Assembly: GCA_900471515.1 (NCBI GenBank)
Contig: UCFC01000015.1
Coordinates: 248,001-312,000, forward strand
Length of the DNA: 64,000 bases
Reading direction: 5' to 3'
From: Hyphomicrobiales bacterium
GTDB taxonomy: Bacteria > Pseudomonadota > Alphaproteobacteria > Rhizobiales > Rhizobiaceae
The position numbers and the translations under genes were made by a program. The notes beneath the pieces are model-generated. The model was not told where the DNA came from, searched no databases, and saw only the letters and a program-made list of their open reading frames with translations. Each line of letters begins with the position of its first letter. The stretch's first letter is position 1. Of the stretch, positions 18,728-26,856 are shown piece after piece.

Positions 18728-21700
18728 TCAGCCGGCAAGCACACGCTGCGACGGGAAGGTGATTTCCACCAGCGTCCCCTCGTTCGGCGCCGAATTGATC
18801 GAGAAAATCGCCCTGTTGGCATCGACCATCGCCTTGGTGAGCGGCAGGCCGAGACCGGTGCCGTCGCCGCGATGGCGCGATTGCGTGGAGGGCACCTGCC
18901 GGAACGGCTTCATCGCCTGATCGAGCTCGCTGCGCGTCATGCCGATGCCGGTATCGCGCACCCTGAGCACCACGCTGCCGTTCGCCTCATAGGAGGTCGA
19001 AACGACGATCTGCCCGCCCGATGGCGTGAAACGGATGGCGTTCGACAGGATGTTGAGCGCGATCTGCTTGATCGAGCGCAGGTCGGCCACGACGTCGGGC
19101 ACGGATTGCGACAGTGCCGTGCGGATGATGACGCGCTGGCTGTTGGCCTGCGGCTGCACCAGCGCCACGGCCTCCGAGATCGCCTCGTTGAGGCCGACGG
19201 AGGCAAAGTCGAGATCCATCTCGCCTGCCTCGATCTTGGAAATGTCGAGCAGGTCGTTGACGATATCGAGAACATGCCGGCCCGAGCGGCCGATATCGTT
19301 GGCATATTCGATATAACGCGGATGGCCGATCGGCCCGAAGCGTTCGCTCGCCATCATGTCGGAAAAGCCGATGATGGCGTTGAGCGGCGTGCGGATTTCA
19401 TGGCTGACGCGCGCCAGGAAATCCGTCTTGTGGGCGTTGGCGGTTTCGGCCGCCCCCTTGGCATTGCGCAGCTCATCTTCGGTGCGCTTCCACTGGGTAA
19501 TGTCACGGATGACGGCGCAATAGCCGCTGGAGGAGGTGAGCCGCCCCATCGTCATGAACAGCGGCACGAAGCCGCCGGCTGCCTCGCGCCCGATCACCTC
19601 GCGTCCGTCGTTCAGCACGCTCGCCACACCGTGGCCCGAAAGCCCATGCAGATAATCGAGTACCGCCTTCTGGCTTTCATGCGCAAACAGCATGACGAAA
19701 GGCTTGCCGCGCGTTTCCTGCTCATCATAGTTGAAGAGCGCGCTTGCCGAGCGGTTCATCGAGCGGATTTCACCTTCCGCGCCGATCACGACCACACCGT
19801 CGGTTGCCGTTTCCAGGATCGAGCGCAGTTCCTCCACCTCGACCTGCAGCTTGGCGACCTTCTCGACCATGCGGTCGGAGCGCTGGTCGAGGCGGATCAC
19901 CTCGCCCTTGCCTTCCTCCCGGCTCTCGACCGGCATCAGCGCCAGCATCAACGCATTGGAATCTTCCCAGCGCACCGACTGCAGGCGCGCCGTAACCGGC
20001 ACCAGCCTGTCATCGGCCCTGACCAGCATCATCGCACCGGCGCCGGTCTCAAGATCGTGACGCTGCAGCAGCGCATCGATGCCGCCCACTTCGGCGAGCG
20101 CATCGACAGACGCATAGCCGGTCAGCCGCAGGAATTCCGGGTTGCCGTGGATCAGCTGGTCGCCGGCATGGATCAGCACGGCAACGGGCAGCAGGTCGAC
20201 GGTCGCAGCCGAGAGCCCGTCCGTCATCTTCACGCGCGGCGGAATAAAGCTGGTCAGCACCTCGATCTGGCTGACCGTTTCCTGCAGGCCTTCGGTCACG
20301 TCATCTTCGGCTTCGGGGGCGGAGGTCTCGTCGCCGGCCGCCTCTTGCGTCAGGGGTTCGGCGGCGGCTTCGAAAATCGCCTCCTGCGGCGCTGCCTGCC
20401 CGACCGTCGTCGTCTCGTCCTCGATGGCCGGTGCTTCGGCCGCGTCAGGTTCCGGCTGGGCTGCCGCGGCCGGCTCGTCGCGCCGGGCACCGAAGGCTTC
20501 GAGGCGCTTGGCGATTTCGCGGAAGTTGGCCTGCTCGGCGGCTGTCAGGCCACCCGTGGCGTTATGAAGCTGCACGATCTTGTCGGTGAAACGGCGGTTC
20601 GGCGTCTCCGAAATACGCAGCGCCGGCGGTTCCTCCTCTGCATCGCGAACCTGCTGTTCTTCCGGCTGCCCGGCACTATCAGGCGCGGAGGCGGCCTGCT
20701 CGGCTTCTGCAAGTTCCGGCTCTGCCGTCTCATCCCGGACGGCGGCCTCTGTCCCGGCTGCCTGCGGCGCTGCTTCTTCTTCGTCCGCCTCTTGCGCTGC
20801 GGTTTCGTTGACCGGGCCGAGCGAGGAGGCGTCATGGCCGATGCCGTCAGGTCCAAGCGTCAGGCCAAGCGCAAGGGGATCTTCCTGGGCATCCGACAGA
20901 CGCACGACGCCGAAGCCGCGGAAACCGTCGAAGTCGCGATTGCGCGTATAGGTCGGCAAGGCGGCAAGATCGACGGGAACGACCAGGCTCGAGCCTTCGA
21001 TCGGCCAGTAGATCGTCTTGCCGGACCAGGTATCGCGTCGCGCCAGGGCTTCGGAAAGCTTGGCTTCCGGATCGAGGTTGAAGAGCGCGGCGACATCGGA
21101 AAATGCGCTGCCGATAATGTTGCTGGCATGCGGTCCGACAGCCTCGGCGAATTCGTGCGAGACTTCGCTGAAGCGGCCCTCCGCGTCGATCTTCCAGACG
21201 AAGCGGGTCGCGCGGCTGTTGGGCTTGAAGACGAAGCTGCTCGTCCTGGCGGCGGCCGCTGCTTCCGGAACGACGGGTGCGGCTGCAAAATTCTCGGCGA
21301 CGGAAATGGCCGCTTCCGGCTCCACGTCGGCCGCAACGGGGGAGGGCGCCTCTGCGCTTTCCGCAACGGCCGCTTCTGCCGCAGCATCCGCCTCGACCGG
21401 CTCCTCGCCGGCTCCATCGGCGGCAACCGTTTCAGGCGCGGAATCGATATCGTCTGCCGCCGGCCGCGACCGGACCTCGACCTTCCCCGGCTGGCTCGTG
21501 TCGGTCAGGTGTTCCGTCTCGCCGGTAATATCCTCCAGCGTATCCTCGACCTCCTCGATGCCGGAAACCGCCTCGATCGCCTCGGCTTCGGTGAAACCGG
21601 CCGCCGGTGCGGCGACAACGGCAACTTCATCCGCCGGCGCATGCGCCGATGCAATATCCTCAGCCTCTTCGGCCCCGCGCTCCGGTTCGATCGGATCGAG

Positions 21701-22372
21701 ATGGCCGATTGCCGTTTCGACCGCAAACAGAAGGTGGAGCGCCGGGTTGTCGTTCAGCTTGCCGAACGCAGCCGGCAGATAGCCACGTCCTGTGGCGACC
21801 GGACGCTTGACCATGCGGTCCGGATGGGCGCCGGCAAGGGTGACGAGCGTCCTGGCTGCCTGCTGGGTGATGCCGAGCGAGGCAAAACCCGGCGAGGCCG
21901 CAATCACTTCGCCTTCCGCGCCGATAACGGCCATATGCGTATCCGGATCGTCGAGCCCCTGCAGCATCTGCGCGGCGCTGGCACCCGCCGTCAGCGGCCG
22001 CGTGGAGACGGGAACCGAAAACAGGATGGCCTTCTCGCCGGAGGCAAGGCGGATGAGTTCCGCCGTCGCCGGAGCCTGAACGCGCTGGAAACCCTTGGCG
22101 ATCCGGATGACGAGGCCTTTCTGGTCGCCGACCGCGCCGAGCTGGCGGGCGGTCGCTTCCAGCTGCCGGAAGGTAATGTCGGCATGGCTGACGCCCTGGT
22201 CGAGCAGGTCATAGACCGCCGTATGGCCGAAAAGCGCAGCACCCGCGCCGTTTGCCCACAGCAGGCGCGCAAGATCGGCAGAGAACAGCACCATGGCTTC
22301 GCCGCGCGAGAATCGCTCACGCACCCGCGCATGCACGGCAATGTCGATGAACGGATACTGGACTGCGGGCAT
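18728..22372 (-). CDS. cbrA: CbrA/PdhS-type PAS sensor histidine kinase
   Basis: A 1214-residue soluble histidine kinase. The C-terminus has a HisKA box with phospho-acceptor His near residue 991 (SHEIRTPLNAIIGFSDMMAS), a HATPase with GDGTGLGLPL near 1169 and the DivJ/PleC/PdhS-specific dimerisation pattern (YIEYANDIGRSGRHVLDIVN). PAS domains precede it (ELRSILETATDGVVVIGAEG and at least two more). Between them is a long Ala/Glu/Pro-rich, probably disordered stretch (about residues 240-660). In E. meliloti, CbrA acts through DivK to control CtrA, cell division and exopolysaccharide. The identification rests on this architecture plus its place beside the phasin gene. It is unusually long because of the low-complexity part. 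Confidence 0.85.
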   Translation of the reverse strand: MPAVQYPFIDIAVHARVRERFSRGEAMVLFSADLARLLWANGAGAALFGHTAVYDLLDQGVSHADITFRQLEATARQLGAVGDQKGLVIRIAKGFQRVQAPATAELIRLASGEKAILFSVPVSTRPLTAGASAAQMLQGLDDPDTHMAVIGAEGEVIAASPGFASLGITQQAARTLVTLAGAHPDRMVKRPVATGRGYLPAAFGKLNDNPALHLLFAVETAIGHLDPIEPERGAEEAEDIASAHAPADEVAVVAAPAAGFTEAEAIEAVSGIEEVEDTLEDITGETEHLTDTSQPGKVEVRSRPAADDIDSAPETVAADGAGEEPVEADAAAEAAVAESAEAPSPVAADVEPEAAISVAENFAAAPVVPEAAAAARTSSFVFKPNSRATRFVWKIDAEGRFSEVSHEFAEAVGPHASNIIGSAFSDVAALFNLDPEAKLSEALARRDTWSGKTIYWPIEGSSLVVPVDLAALPTYTRNRDFDGFRGFGVVRLSDAQEDPLALGLTLGPDGIGHDASSLGPVNETAAQEADEEEAAPQAAGTEAAVRDETAEPELAEAEQAASAPDSAGQPEEQQVRDAEEEPPALRISETPNRRFTDKIVQLHNATGGLTAAEQANFREIAKRLEAFGARRDEPAAAAQPEPDAAEAPAIEDETTTVGQAAPQEAIFEAAAEPLTQEAAGDETSAPEAEDDVTEGLQETVSQIEVLTSFIPPRVKMTDGLSAATVDLLPVAVLIHAGDQLIHGNPEFLRLTGYASVDALAEVGGIDALLQRHDLETGAGAMMLVRADDRLVPVTARLQSVRWEDSNALMLALMPVESREEGKGEVIRLDQRSDRMVEKVAKLQVEVEELRSILETATDGVVVIGAEGEIRSMNRSASALFNYDEQETRGKPFVMLFAHESQKAVLDYLHGLSGHGVASVLNDGREVIGREAAGGFVPLFMTMGRLTSSSGYCAVIRDITQWKRTEDELRNAKGAAETANAHKTDFLARVSHEIRTPLNAIIGFSDMMASERFGPIGHPRYIEYANDIGRSGRHVLDIVNDLLDISKIEAGEMDLDFASVGLNEAISEAVALVQPQANSQRVIIRTALSQSVPDVVADLRSIKQIALNILSNAIRFTPSGGQIVVSTSYEANGSVVLRVRDTGIGMTRSELDQAMKPFRQVPSTQSRHRGDGTGLGLPLTKAMVDANRAIFSINSAPNEGTLVEITFPSQRVLAG

Positions 22373-22480
22373 GATCGAACCTGTCGCTTTCGCCTCTTTA
22401 GAATTAACTGCTTATTAATAACTGCAGGTCTGCGACCGGTCCAGAAGAGCGGGGAGCTTTCGGCCGGGAAGGTTAACGTA

Positions 22481-22529
22481 TTGTGCGACGCACAATGATG
22501 TTGCAATGCACAATAAAATGCCCTATATA
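22481..22529 (+). promoter_or_regulatory. Phasin promoter with operator-like inverted repeats
   Basis: TTGCAA (22501-22506), 17-base spacer and TATATA (22524-22529) make a good sigma-70 promoter. Just upstream is a perfect inverted repeat TTGTGC-GAC-GCACAA (22481-22495), and TTGCAATGCACAA (22501-22513) overlaps the -35. This placement fits repression by a PHB-responsive factor such as PhaR (AniA); the factor's identity is inference. Confidence 0.6.
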
Positions 22530-22586
22530 AGATTTATCCAATTTATCGAGGGCACGAGATCTGCCCGCCCCAAAGGACGCTATCCC

Positions 22587-23036
22587 ATGGCTACCATAAA
22601 GACCGACGACGTTTTTTCAATTGCCTCTTTCGACCCGAGCAAGCTGGCCGAGTCCTTCCGTGACTTCGCTGAAAAAGGTGCTCAGCAGTCCAAGGAAGCC
22701 TATGCCAAGCTGAAGTCTGCAGGCGAGGAAGCCGGCAAGACGCTGGAAGCGACCGTGCAGACCGCACAGGCCGGCGGCGTCGAGATCGGCCTCAAGGCGA
22801 TCGACGCGCTGCGCGTCAATGCCGAAAGCTCGCTCTCTCACCTGGAAGCGCTTCTCAACGTCAAGTCCGTCGCCGAATTCTTCGAGCTGCAGACCTCGTT
22901 CCTGCGCAAGCAGGCGGAAGTGACCGTCGAGCAGGCGAAGGCGCTGCAGGAAACCACCAAGCAGGTGGCCGAGAAGGTCGCAAAGCCTTCGAAGGAAGCC
23001 GCTGAAAAGGTCATGGCATCCTTCAAGGCTGCCTGA
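22587..23036 (+). CDS. phaP: Phasin
   Basis: Granule-associated protein that coats polyhydroxybutyrate inclusions. It is 149 residues, almost wholly helical, Ala/Lys/Glu-rich, with the phasin_2 core (VAEFFELQTSFLRKQAEVTV) and a C-terminal amphipathic helix (KPSKEAAEKVMASFKAA). I set the start at 22587 after AAAGGA; a longer in-frame reading from 22506 overlaps the promoter and is unlikely. It has its own promoter with operator-like repeats and its own terminator. The neighbours acsA2 and cbrA place it in a carbon-storage context. Confidence 0.95.
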   Translation: MATIKTDDVFSIASFDPSKLAESFRDFAEKGAQQSKEAYAKLKSAGEEAGKTLEATVQTAQAGGVEIGLKAIDALRVNAESSLSHLEALLNVKSVAEFFELQTSFLRKQAEVTVEQAKALQETTKQVAEKVAKPSKEAAEKVMASFKAA

Positions 23037-23060
23037 TCGGCTGCTCTCGATAGCCAATAA

Positions 23061-23088
23061 AAGGCTGGACCTTGCGTTCAGCCTTTTT
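23061..23088 (+). terminator. Terminator of the phasin gene
   Basis: Stem AAGGCTG / CAGCCTT followed by a run of T, 24 bases after the stop codon. Confidence 0.85.
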
Positions 23089-23107
23089 GTATATTGAGTG
23101 CAAATCG

Positions 23108-23131
23108 GGACTTGAATTAAAGTTCAAGTCC
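23108..23131. repeat. Perfect 9-bp inverted repeat upstream of tRNA-His
   Basis: GGACTTGAA and TTCAAGTCC separated by TTAAAG, 38 bases before the tRNA. It could be a regulator site or a hairpin; TTGAA at its left arm could also serve as a -35. Confidence 0.6.
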
Positions 23132-23168
23132 TCGTATGTGACCCCCGTCGCGCCGAGCGTGACATTGT

Positions 23169-23245
23169 GCGGTTGTAGCTCAGTTGGTTAGAGCGCAGGT
23201 TTGTGGCACCTGAGGTCAGTGGTTCGACCCCACTCAACCGTACCA
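23169..23245 (+). tRNA. tRNA-His (GTG)
   Basis: A 77-base cloverleaf with encoded CCA. Acceptor GCGGTTG pairs with CAACCGT (one G-U at position 1-72), the D arm has AGCTCAGTTGGTTAGAGC, the anticodon loop TTGTGGC reads CAC/CAT codons, and the T loop is GGTTCGACCCC-like. The discriminator is A73 and the base before position 1 is T, so no G-1 is encoded. This is the atypical form known from a clade of Alphaproteobacteria with a divergent histidyl-tRNA synthetase. Confidence 0.97.
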
Positions 23246-23468
23246 TCTCCCCCATAAGTAGGTTTGATCTGACGACAATACACGGCATGGACGCTTTTTG
23301 ACGTCAAAATGATGCCTGCTCGCATTTTGCTATTGCCGTTAATATTCGTTTACCTATTTATGGGCGGTGCGATGCAGCAATTGCCCGATGTTTTCGTTGC
23401 GTCGCGAAATGCTGGCGGCTTGCCGCCTGGGGGTAGGGACAGTCCACCGAGGCATTAAGGAGAATTTG

Positions 23469-23708
23469 ATGTCCATTTCTGTTCAGAATATTGAGGAATC
23501 GACCGCTGTTTCCCCGATTGACGTGGCTGCGGCAGTCAAGGGCGCACGCAGTGCGGTTGGCTACAGTATCGAAGACCTCGCAGTGACCTGCGGTCTGGCC
23601 AACGGCGAAATCCTCGAAATTGAAAATGGCGAAAGTGCCGATCCGGCAAAGCTGAAGCGCATTGCTGCAGCGCTGCAGGTTCCGGTTTCCGCCTTTTTGC
23701 ATATCTGA
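23469..23708 (+). CDS. Small XRE-like helix-turn-helix protein
   Basis: A 79-residue protein that is little more than a Cro/CI-type HTH (ARSAVGYSIEDLAVTCGLAN, then EILEIENGESADPAKLKRIA, ending in VPVSAFLHI). AAGGAG precedes the ATG at 23469; the frame extends upstream to 23367 but without a ribosome site. The second helix is followed by an EIENGE turn that matches the XRE fold. It stands alone after tRNA-His. The target is unknown, and it could be an antitoxin-like solitary regulator, though no toxin is adjacent. Confidence 0.8.
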   Translation: MSISVQNIEESTAVSPIDVAAAVKGARSAVGYSIEDLAVTCGLANGEILEIENGESADPAKLKRIAAALQVPVSAFLHI

Positions 23709-23793
23709 CGTTGCGACAGGGCCGATCAGCCTTCTCTGATCGGCCGTCGTCGGCCTTCAACGGCCAAGTTATCTCCGGAGAAACAAGCGATCT

Positions 23794-24675
23794 CTAGAGA
23801 AAGATGTGTTTCTCCGCATCGATCAGCTCCTGCAGAAAATCGATGACGCAGCGTACGCGCAAGAGATCGCGCGCGCTCTCGTGATAGGTCGTCCAATAGG
23901 CCCGCCGGATGGAGACCTGCGGCAGGATACGCTCCAGTTCCGCGTATTGCCGGGCAATATAGTCGTGCAGGATGCCGATGCCCGCTCCCGTGCGCACCGC
24001 CTCCGTCTGGCCGATCGCCGTTGAGATTTCGAACCCCGCATCCCAGCTGCGCATGACTTCGCCCGAGAAATTCAATGAGGCGGTGAAGATCAGGTCCTCG
24101 ACATAGCCGATGCGCGGATGCGCCTTCAGCGCCTCGATATCGTCAGGCCTGCCGTGCAGCGCCAGGTAATCCCGCGACGCATAGAGGCCGAGCGTGTAGT
24201 CGGTCAATTTGGAGGAAACGAGCCGGCCCTGTTCCGGCCGTTCCAGCGTGATGGCGATATCCGCCTCGCGCTGCGACAGCGAGAAGGACCGCGGCACCGG
24301 CACGAGCTGGATCTTCAGGGCCGGATGGCGCTCGATCAGCCTGCCCATGCGCGGCGCGAGAAAGGAAACGCCGAACCCGTCCGGCGCGCCGACGCGCACC
24401 GTCCCGGCGATGGCCGTGTCGGTGTGGCCGAGATTGGCCTGCGCGGCGAGCATTTCCGTCTCCATCCGCTCCGCCGAGCCGAGGAAGACCTCGCCTTCGG
24501 CCGTCAGCTCGCAGCCGTTCGTACGGCGGATGAAAAGCCGCGTCTTCAGCGCCTCCTCCAGCGAGGTCAGCCGGCGCGAGAGCGTGGCGTGATTGAGCCC
24601 CAGCCGTTTCGACGCGGCAAGGATCTGCCCGGTGCGGGCGACGGCAAGGAAAATGCGAACGTCATCCCAGTTCAT
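23794..24675 (-). CDS. LysR family transcriptional regulator
   Basis: A 293-residue regulator with an N-terminal HTH (FLAVARTGQILAASKRLGLN, then SRRLTSLEEALKTRLFIRRT) and a LysR substrate domain. It belongs to the group beginning MNWDDVRIFLAVAR. It is downstream of the monooxygenase-like gene on the same strand, and both are divergent from mmsA, which is a likely target. The start codon region is tandemly repeated (see the repeat at 24667-24707), so ATG at 24675 is the only one in frame for the full protein. Confidence 0.92.
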   Translation of the reverse strand: MNWDDVRIFLAVARTGQILAASKRLGLNHATLSRRLTSLEEALKTRLFIRRTNGCELTAEGEVFLGSAERMETEMLAAQANLGHTDTAIAGTVRVGAPDGFGVSFLAPRMGRLIERHPALKIQLVPVPRSFSLSQREADIAITLERPEQGRLVSSKLTDYTLGLYASRDYLALHGRPDDIEALKAHPRIGYVEDLIFTASLNFSGEVMRSWDAGFEISTAIGQTEAVRTGAGIGILHDYIARQYAELERILPQVSIRRAYWTTYHESARDLLRVRCVIDFLQELIDAEKHIFL

Positions 24676-24707
24676 GATCGGGCCAGTTCATGATCGGACC
24701 AGTTCAT
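24667..24707. repeat. Three 16-bp-spaced copies of the start-codon region ATGAACTGG
   Basis: CCAGTTCAT (minus strand ATGAACTGG) occurs at 24667-24675, 24683-24691 and 24699-24707 with GATCGG between copies. Because 16 is not a multiple of three, the copies put three ATG codons in three frames. The rightmost one overlaps the stop of the upstream gene and opens an 11-codon frame ending at the real LysR start. Confidence 0.85.
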
Positions 24708-25018
24708 GCTTTCGACCGCATCGCGATCGGATCGACGTCGATCAGCGTCAGTGACGTCACCATGCCCGCCGTCTCGCTCTTGTATTTGAGGAAATGCGCT
24801 GTCTGCAGATGCGCCTCGTAGGCCTCCCTGCTGGCATAGACCTCGAGAATGCGGATGCTGTTCGGCCGGTCCCGGACGGAAACGGCATTCAGCGCAAGCA
24901 CGCCATCCTCCAGCGCCACGGACGTTTCTATCTCTTCGGCGAGAAGCATCCGATAGGCCTCGAGCCTTTCGGGATCGATCTCCAGTTCCGCCATTCTGAC
25001 GACAGGTTTTCCACGCAT
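24704..25018 (-). CDS. Antibiotic-biosynthesis-monooxygenase (ABM) fold protein
   Basis: A 104-residue small protein of the dimeric alpha/beta-barrel ABM/quinone-monooxygenase family: MAELEIDPERLEAYRMLLAE, then LEVYASREAYEAHLQTAHF, where the YxxxxAHxxT-type pattern is the family mark. I chose ATG 25018 (GGAAGG upstream) over the longer frame from 25111. Members oxidise quinones or simply detoxify; the substrate is not known here. It forms a unit with the downstream LysR gene, divergent from mmsA. Confidence 0.8.
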   Translation of the reverse strand: MRGKPVVRMAELEIDPERLEAYRMLLAEEIETSVALEDGVLALNAVSVRDRPNSIRILEVYASREAYEAHLQTAHFLKYKSETAGMVTSLTLIDVDPIAMRSKA

Positions 25019-25191
25019 CTCTTGACCTTCCCTTTGACTTGCCCGCGCGCCGTGCCAAGTTTTCAGGCAGGAGCGCCGGTCATCGCAGATAGAGCTATAA
25101 TATGCGCACAACGGTTGCTAATTCCAGCGCATTGATTTGTGCAAATTGAAGTGCGATTGTTGCGCCATCCAGAAGATCAGGAGGAACACCC

Positions 25192-26688
25192 ATGCGTGAG
25201 ATTGGTCATTTCATCGGCGGCAAGAAGGTTGCCGGCACCAGCGGCCGCACCAGCGACGTCTTCAACCCGGCGACCGGCGAAGTGCAGGCAAAGGTGGCGC
25301 TCGCAAGCGTCGAGGAACTGCGCGCCGCCGTCGCAAACGCCAAGGCCGCACAGCCGAAATGGGCCGCCACCAACCCGCAGCGCCGCGCCCGCGTCTTCTT
25401 CAAGTTCGTCGATCTCCTCAACCAGCACATGGATGAGCTTGCGACGCTGCTCTCCAGCGAGCACGGCAAGACGGTCGAGGATTCCAAGGGCGATATCGTC
25501 CGCGGCCTCGAAGTCTGCGAATTCGTCTGCGGCATTCCCCATCTTGCCAAGGGTGAGTTTACCGAAGGTGCCGGTCCGGCGATCGACATGTATTCCCTGC
25601 GTCAGCCGGTCGGCATCGGCGCCGGCATTACGCCCTTCAATTTCCCGGGCATGATCCCGATGTGGATGTTCGCCCCGGCGATCGCCTGCGGCAATGCCTT
25701 CATCCTCAAGCCTTCCGAGCGTGATCCGTCCCTGCCGATCCGCCTCGCCGAACTGATGATCGAAGCCGGTCTGCCGGCCGGCATCCTGAACGTCGTCAAC
25801 GGCGACAAGACCGCGGTCGACGCAATTCTCACCGATCCCGATATCGGTGCCGTTTCCTTCGTCGGCTCCACGCCGATCGCCCGTTACGTCTATGGAACGG
25901 CTGCATCGAACGGCAAGCGTGCCCAATGCTTCGGCGGCGCCAAGAACCACATGATCATCATGCCGGATGCCGACATGGATCAGGCCGTCAACGCCCTGAT
26001 GGGCGCGGGTTACGGCTCTGCCGGCGAGCGTTGCATGGCCGTCTCGGTCGCCGTTCCCGTTGGCGAGGAGACGGCAAACCGTCTCGTCGAAAAGCTGGTT
26101 CCGAAGATCGAATCCCTGCGCATCGGTCCTTACACCGACGAAAAGGCAGACATGGGTCCGGTCGTCACCAAGGATGCCTATAACCGCATCCAGGGCCTCA
26201 TCGGCAACGGCATCGAAGAGGGCGCCAAGCTCGTCGTCGACGGCCGCGACTTCAAGCTGCAGGGCTATGAAAACGGTTATTTCGTCGGCGGCTGCCTGTT
26301 CGACAACGTCACGCCGGAGATGGAAATCTACAAGACGGAAATCTTCGGGCCGGTCCTCTCGGTCGTGCGCGCCCACAATTACGAGGAAGCGCTCTCCCTG
26401 CCGATGAAGCACGAATACGGCAACGGCGTCGCGATCTTCACGCGTGACGGTGACGCGGCCCGCGATTTCGCCTCCCGCGTCAATATCGGCATGATCGGCA
26501 TCAACGTTCCGATCCCGGTGCCGCTCGCCTATCATTCCTTCGGCGGCTGGAAGGCCTCGAGCTTCGGCGATCTCAACCAGCATGGCACCGATTCCATCAA
26601 GTTCTGGACCCGCACCAAGACCATCACCGCGCGCTGGCCCTCCGGCATCAAGGGCGACGCCGAATTCGTCATGCCGACGATGAAATAA
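25192..26688 (+). CDS. mmsA: Methylmalonate-semialdehyde dehydrogenase (CoA-acylating)
   Basis: Converts methylmalonate or malonate semialdehyde with CoA and NAD to propionyl-CoA or acetyl-CoA in valine, thymine and inositol catabolism. It is 498 residues. The family marks are PFNFPGMIPMWMFAPAIACG, FGGAKNHMIIMPDADMD, and the catalytic Cys281 in GSAGERCMAVSVAV, where the family has Cys but lacks the general-base Glu of ordinary aldehyde dehydrogenases. AGGAGG precedes the ATG. It is divergent from the ABM-LysR pair and terminated by its own hairpin. Confidence 0.95.
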   Translation: MREIGHFIGGKKVAGTSGRTSDVFNPATGEVQAKVALASVEELRAAVANAKAAQPKWAATNPQRRARVFFKFVDLLNQHMDELATLLSSEHGKTVEDSKGDIVRGLEVCEFVCGIPHLAKGEFTEGAGPAIDMYSLRQPVGIGAGITPFNFPGMIPMWMFAPAIACGNAFILKPSERDPSLPIRLAELMIEAGLPAGILNVVNGDKTAVDAILTDPDIGAVSFVGSTPIARYVYGTAASNGKRAQCFGGAKNHMIIMPDADMDQAVNALMGAGYGSAGERCMAVSVAVPVGEETANRLVEKLVPKIESLRIGPYTDEKADMGPVVTKDAYNRIQGLIGNGIEEGAKLVVDGRDFKLQGYENGYFVGGCLFDNVTPEMEIYKTEIFGPVLSVVRAHNYEEALSLPMKHEYGNGVAIFTRDGDAARDFASRVNIGMIGINVPIPVPLAYHSFGGWKASSFGDLNQHGTDSIKFWTRTKTITARWPSGIKGDAEFVMPTMK

Positions 26689-26715
26689 CGTGAAAACCAC
26701 ATGAATTTGCAATTT

Positions 26716-26738
26716 GAGGGCCGGGAGGCCCTCTTTTT
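26716..26738 (+). terminator. Terminator of mmsA
   Basis: Stem GAGGGCC / GGCCCTC, GGGA loop, five T. Confidence 0.9.
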
Positions 26739-26856
26739 GTTCGATTGCAGGTTGTTAATTCCGCTGATTTTTGCTTCTCAAACCATGTTCACGTGCAAGC
26801 TGTTCTGCGAGTGATTCCGTTATGCAGCTGCGAATGCCGGGTTTGGGGGAAATGTC

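Noticed and set aside
18872-22498. A 1208-codon open frame antisense to the histidine kinase
   Set aside because: It mirrors the kinase gene in high-G+C DNA with biased third positions; the translation is Arg/Gly/His-rich with no domain, while the opposite strand has clear PAS, HisKA and HATPase motifs.
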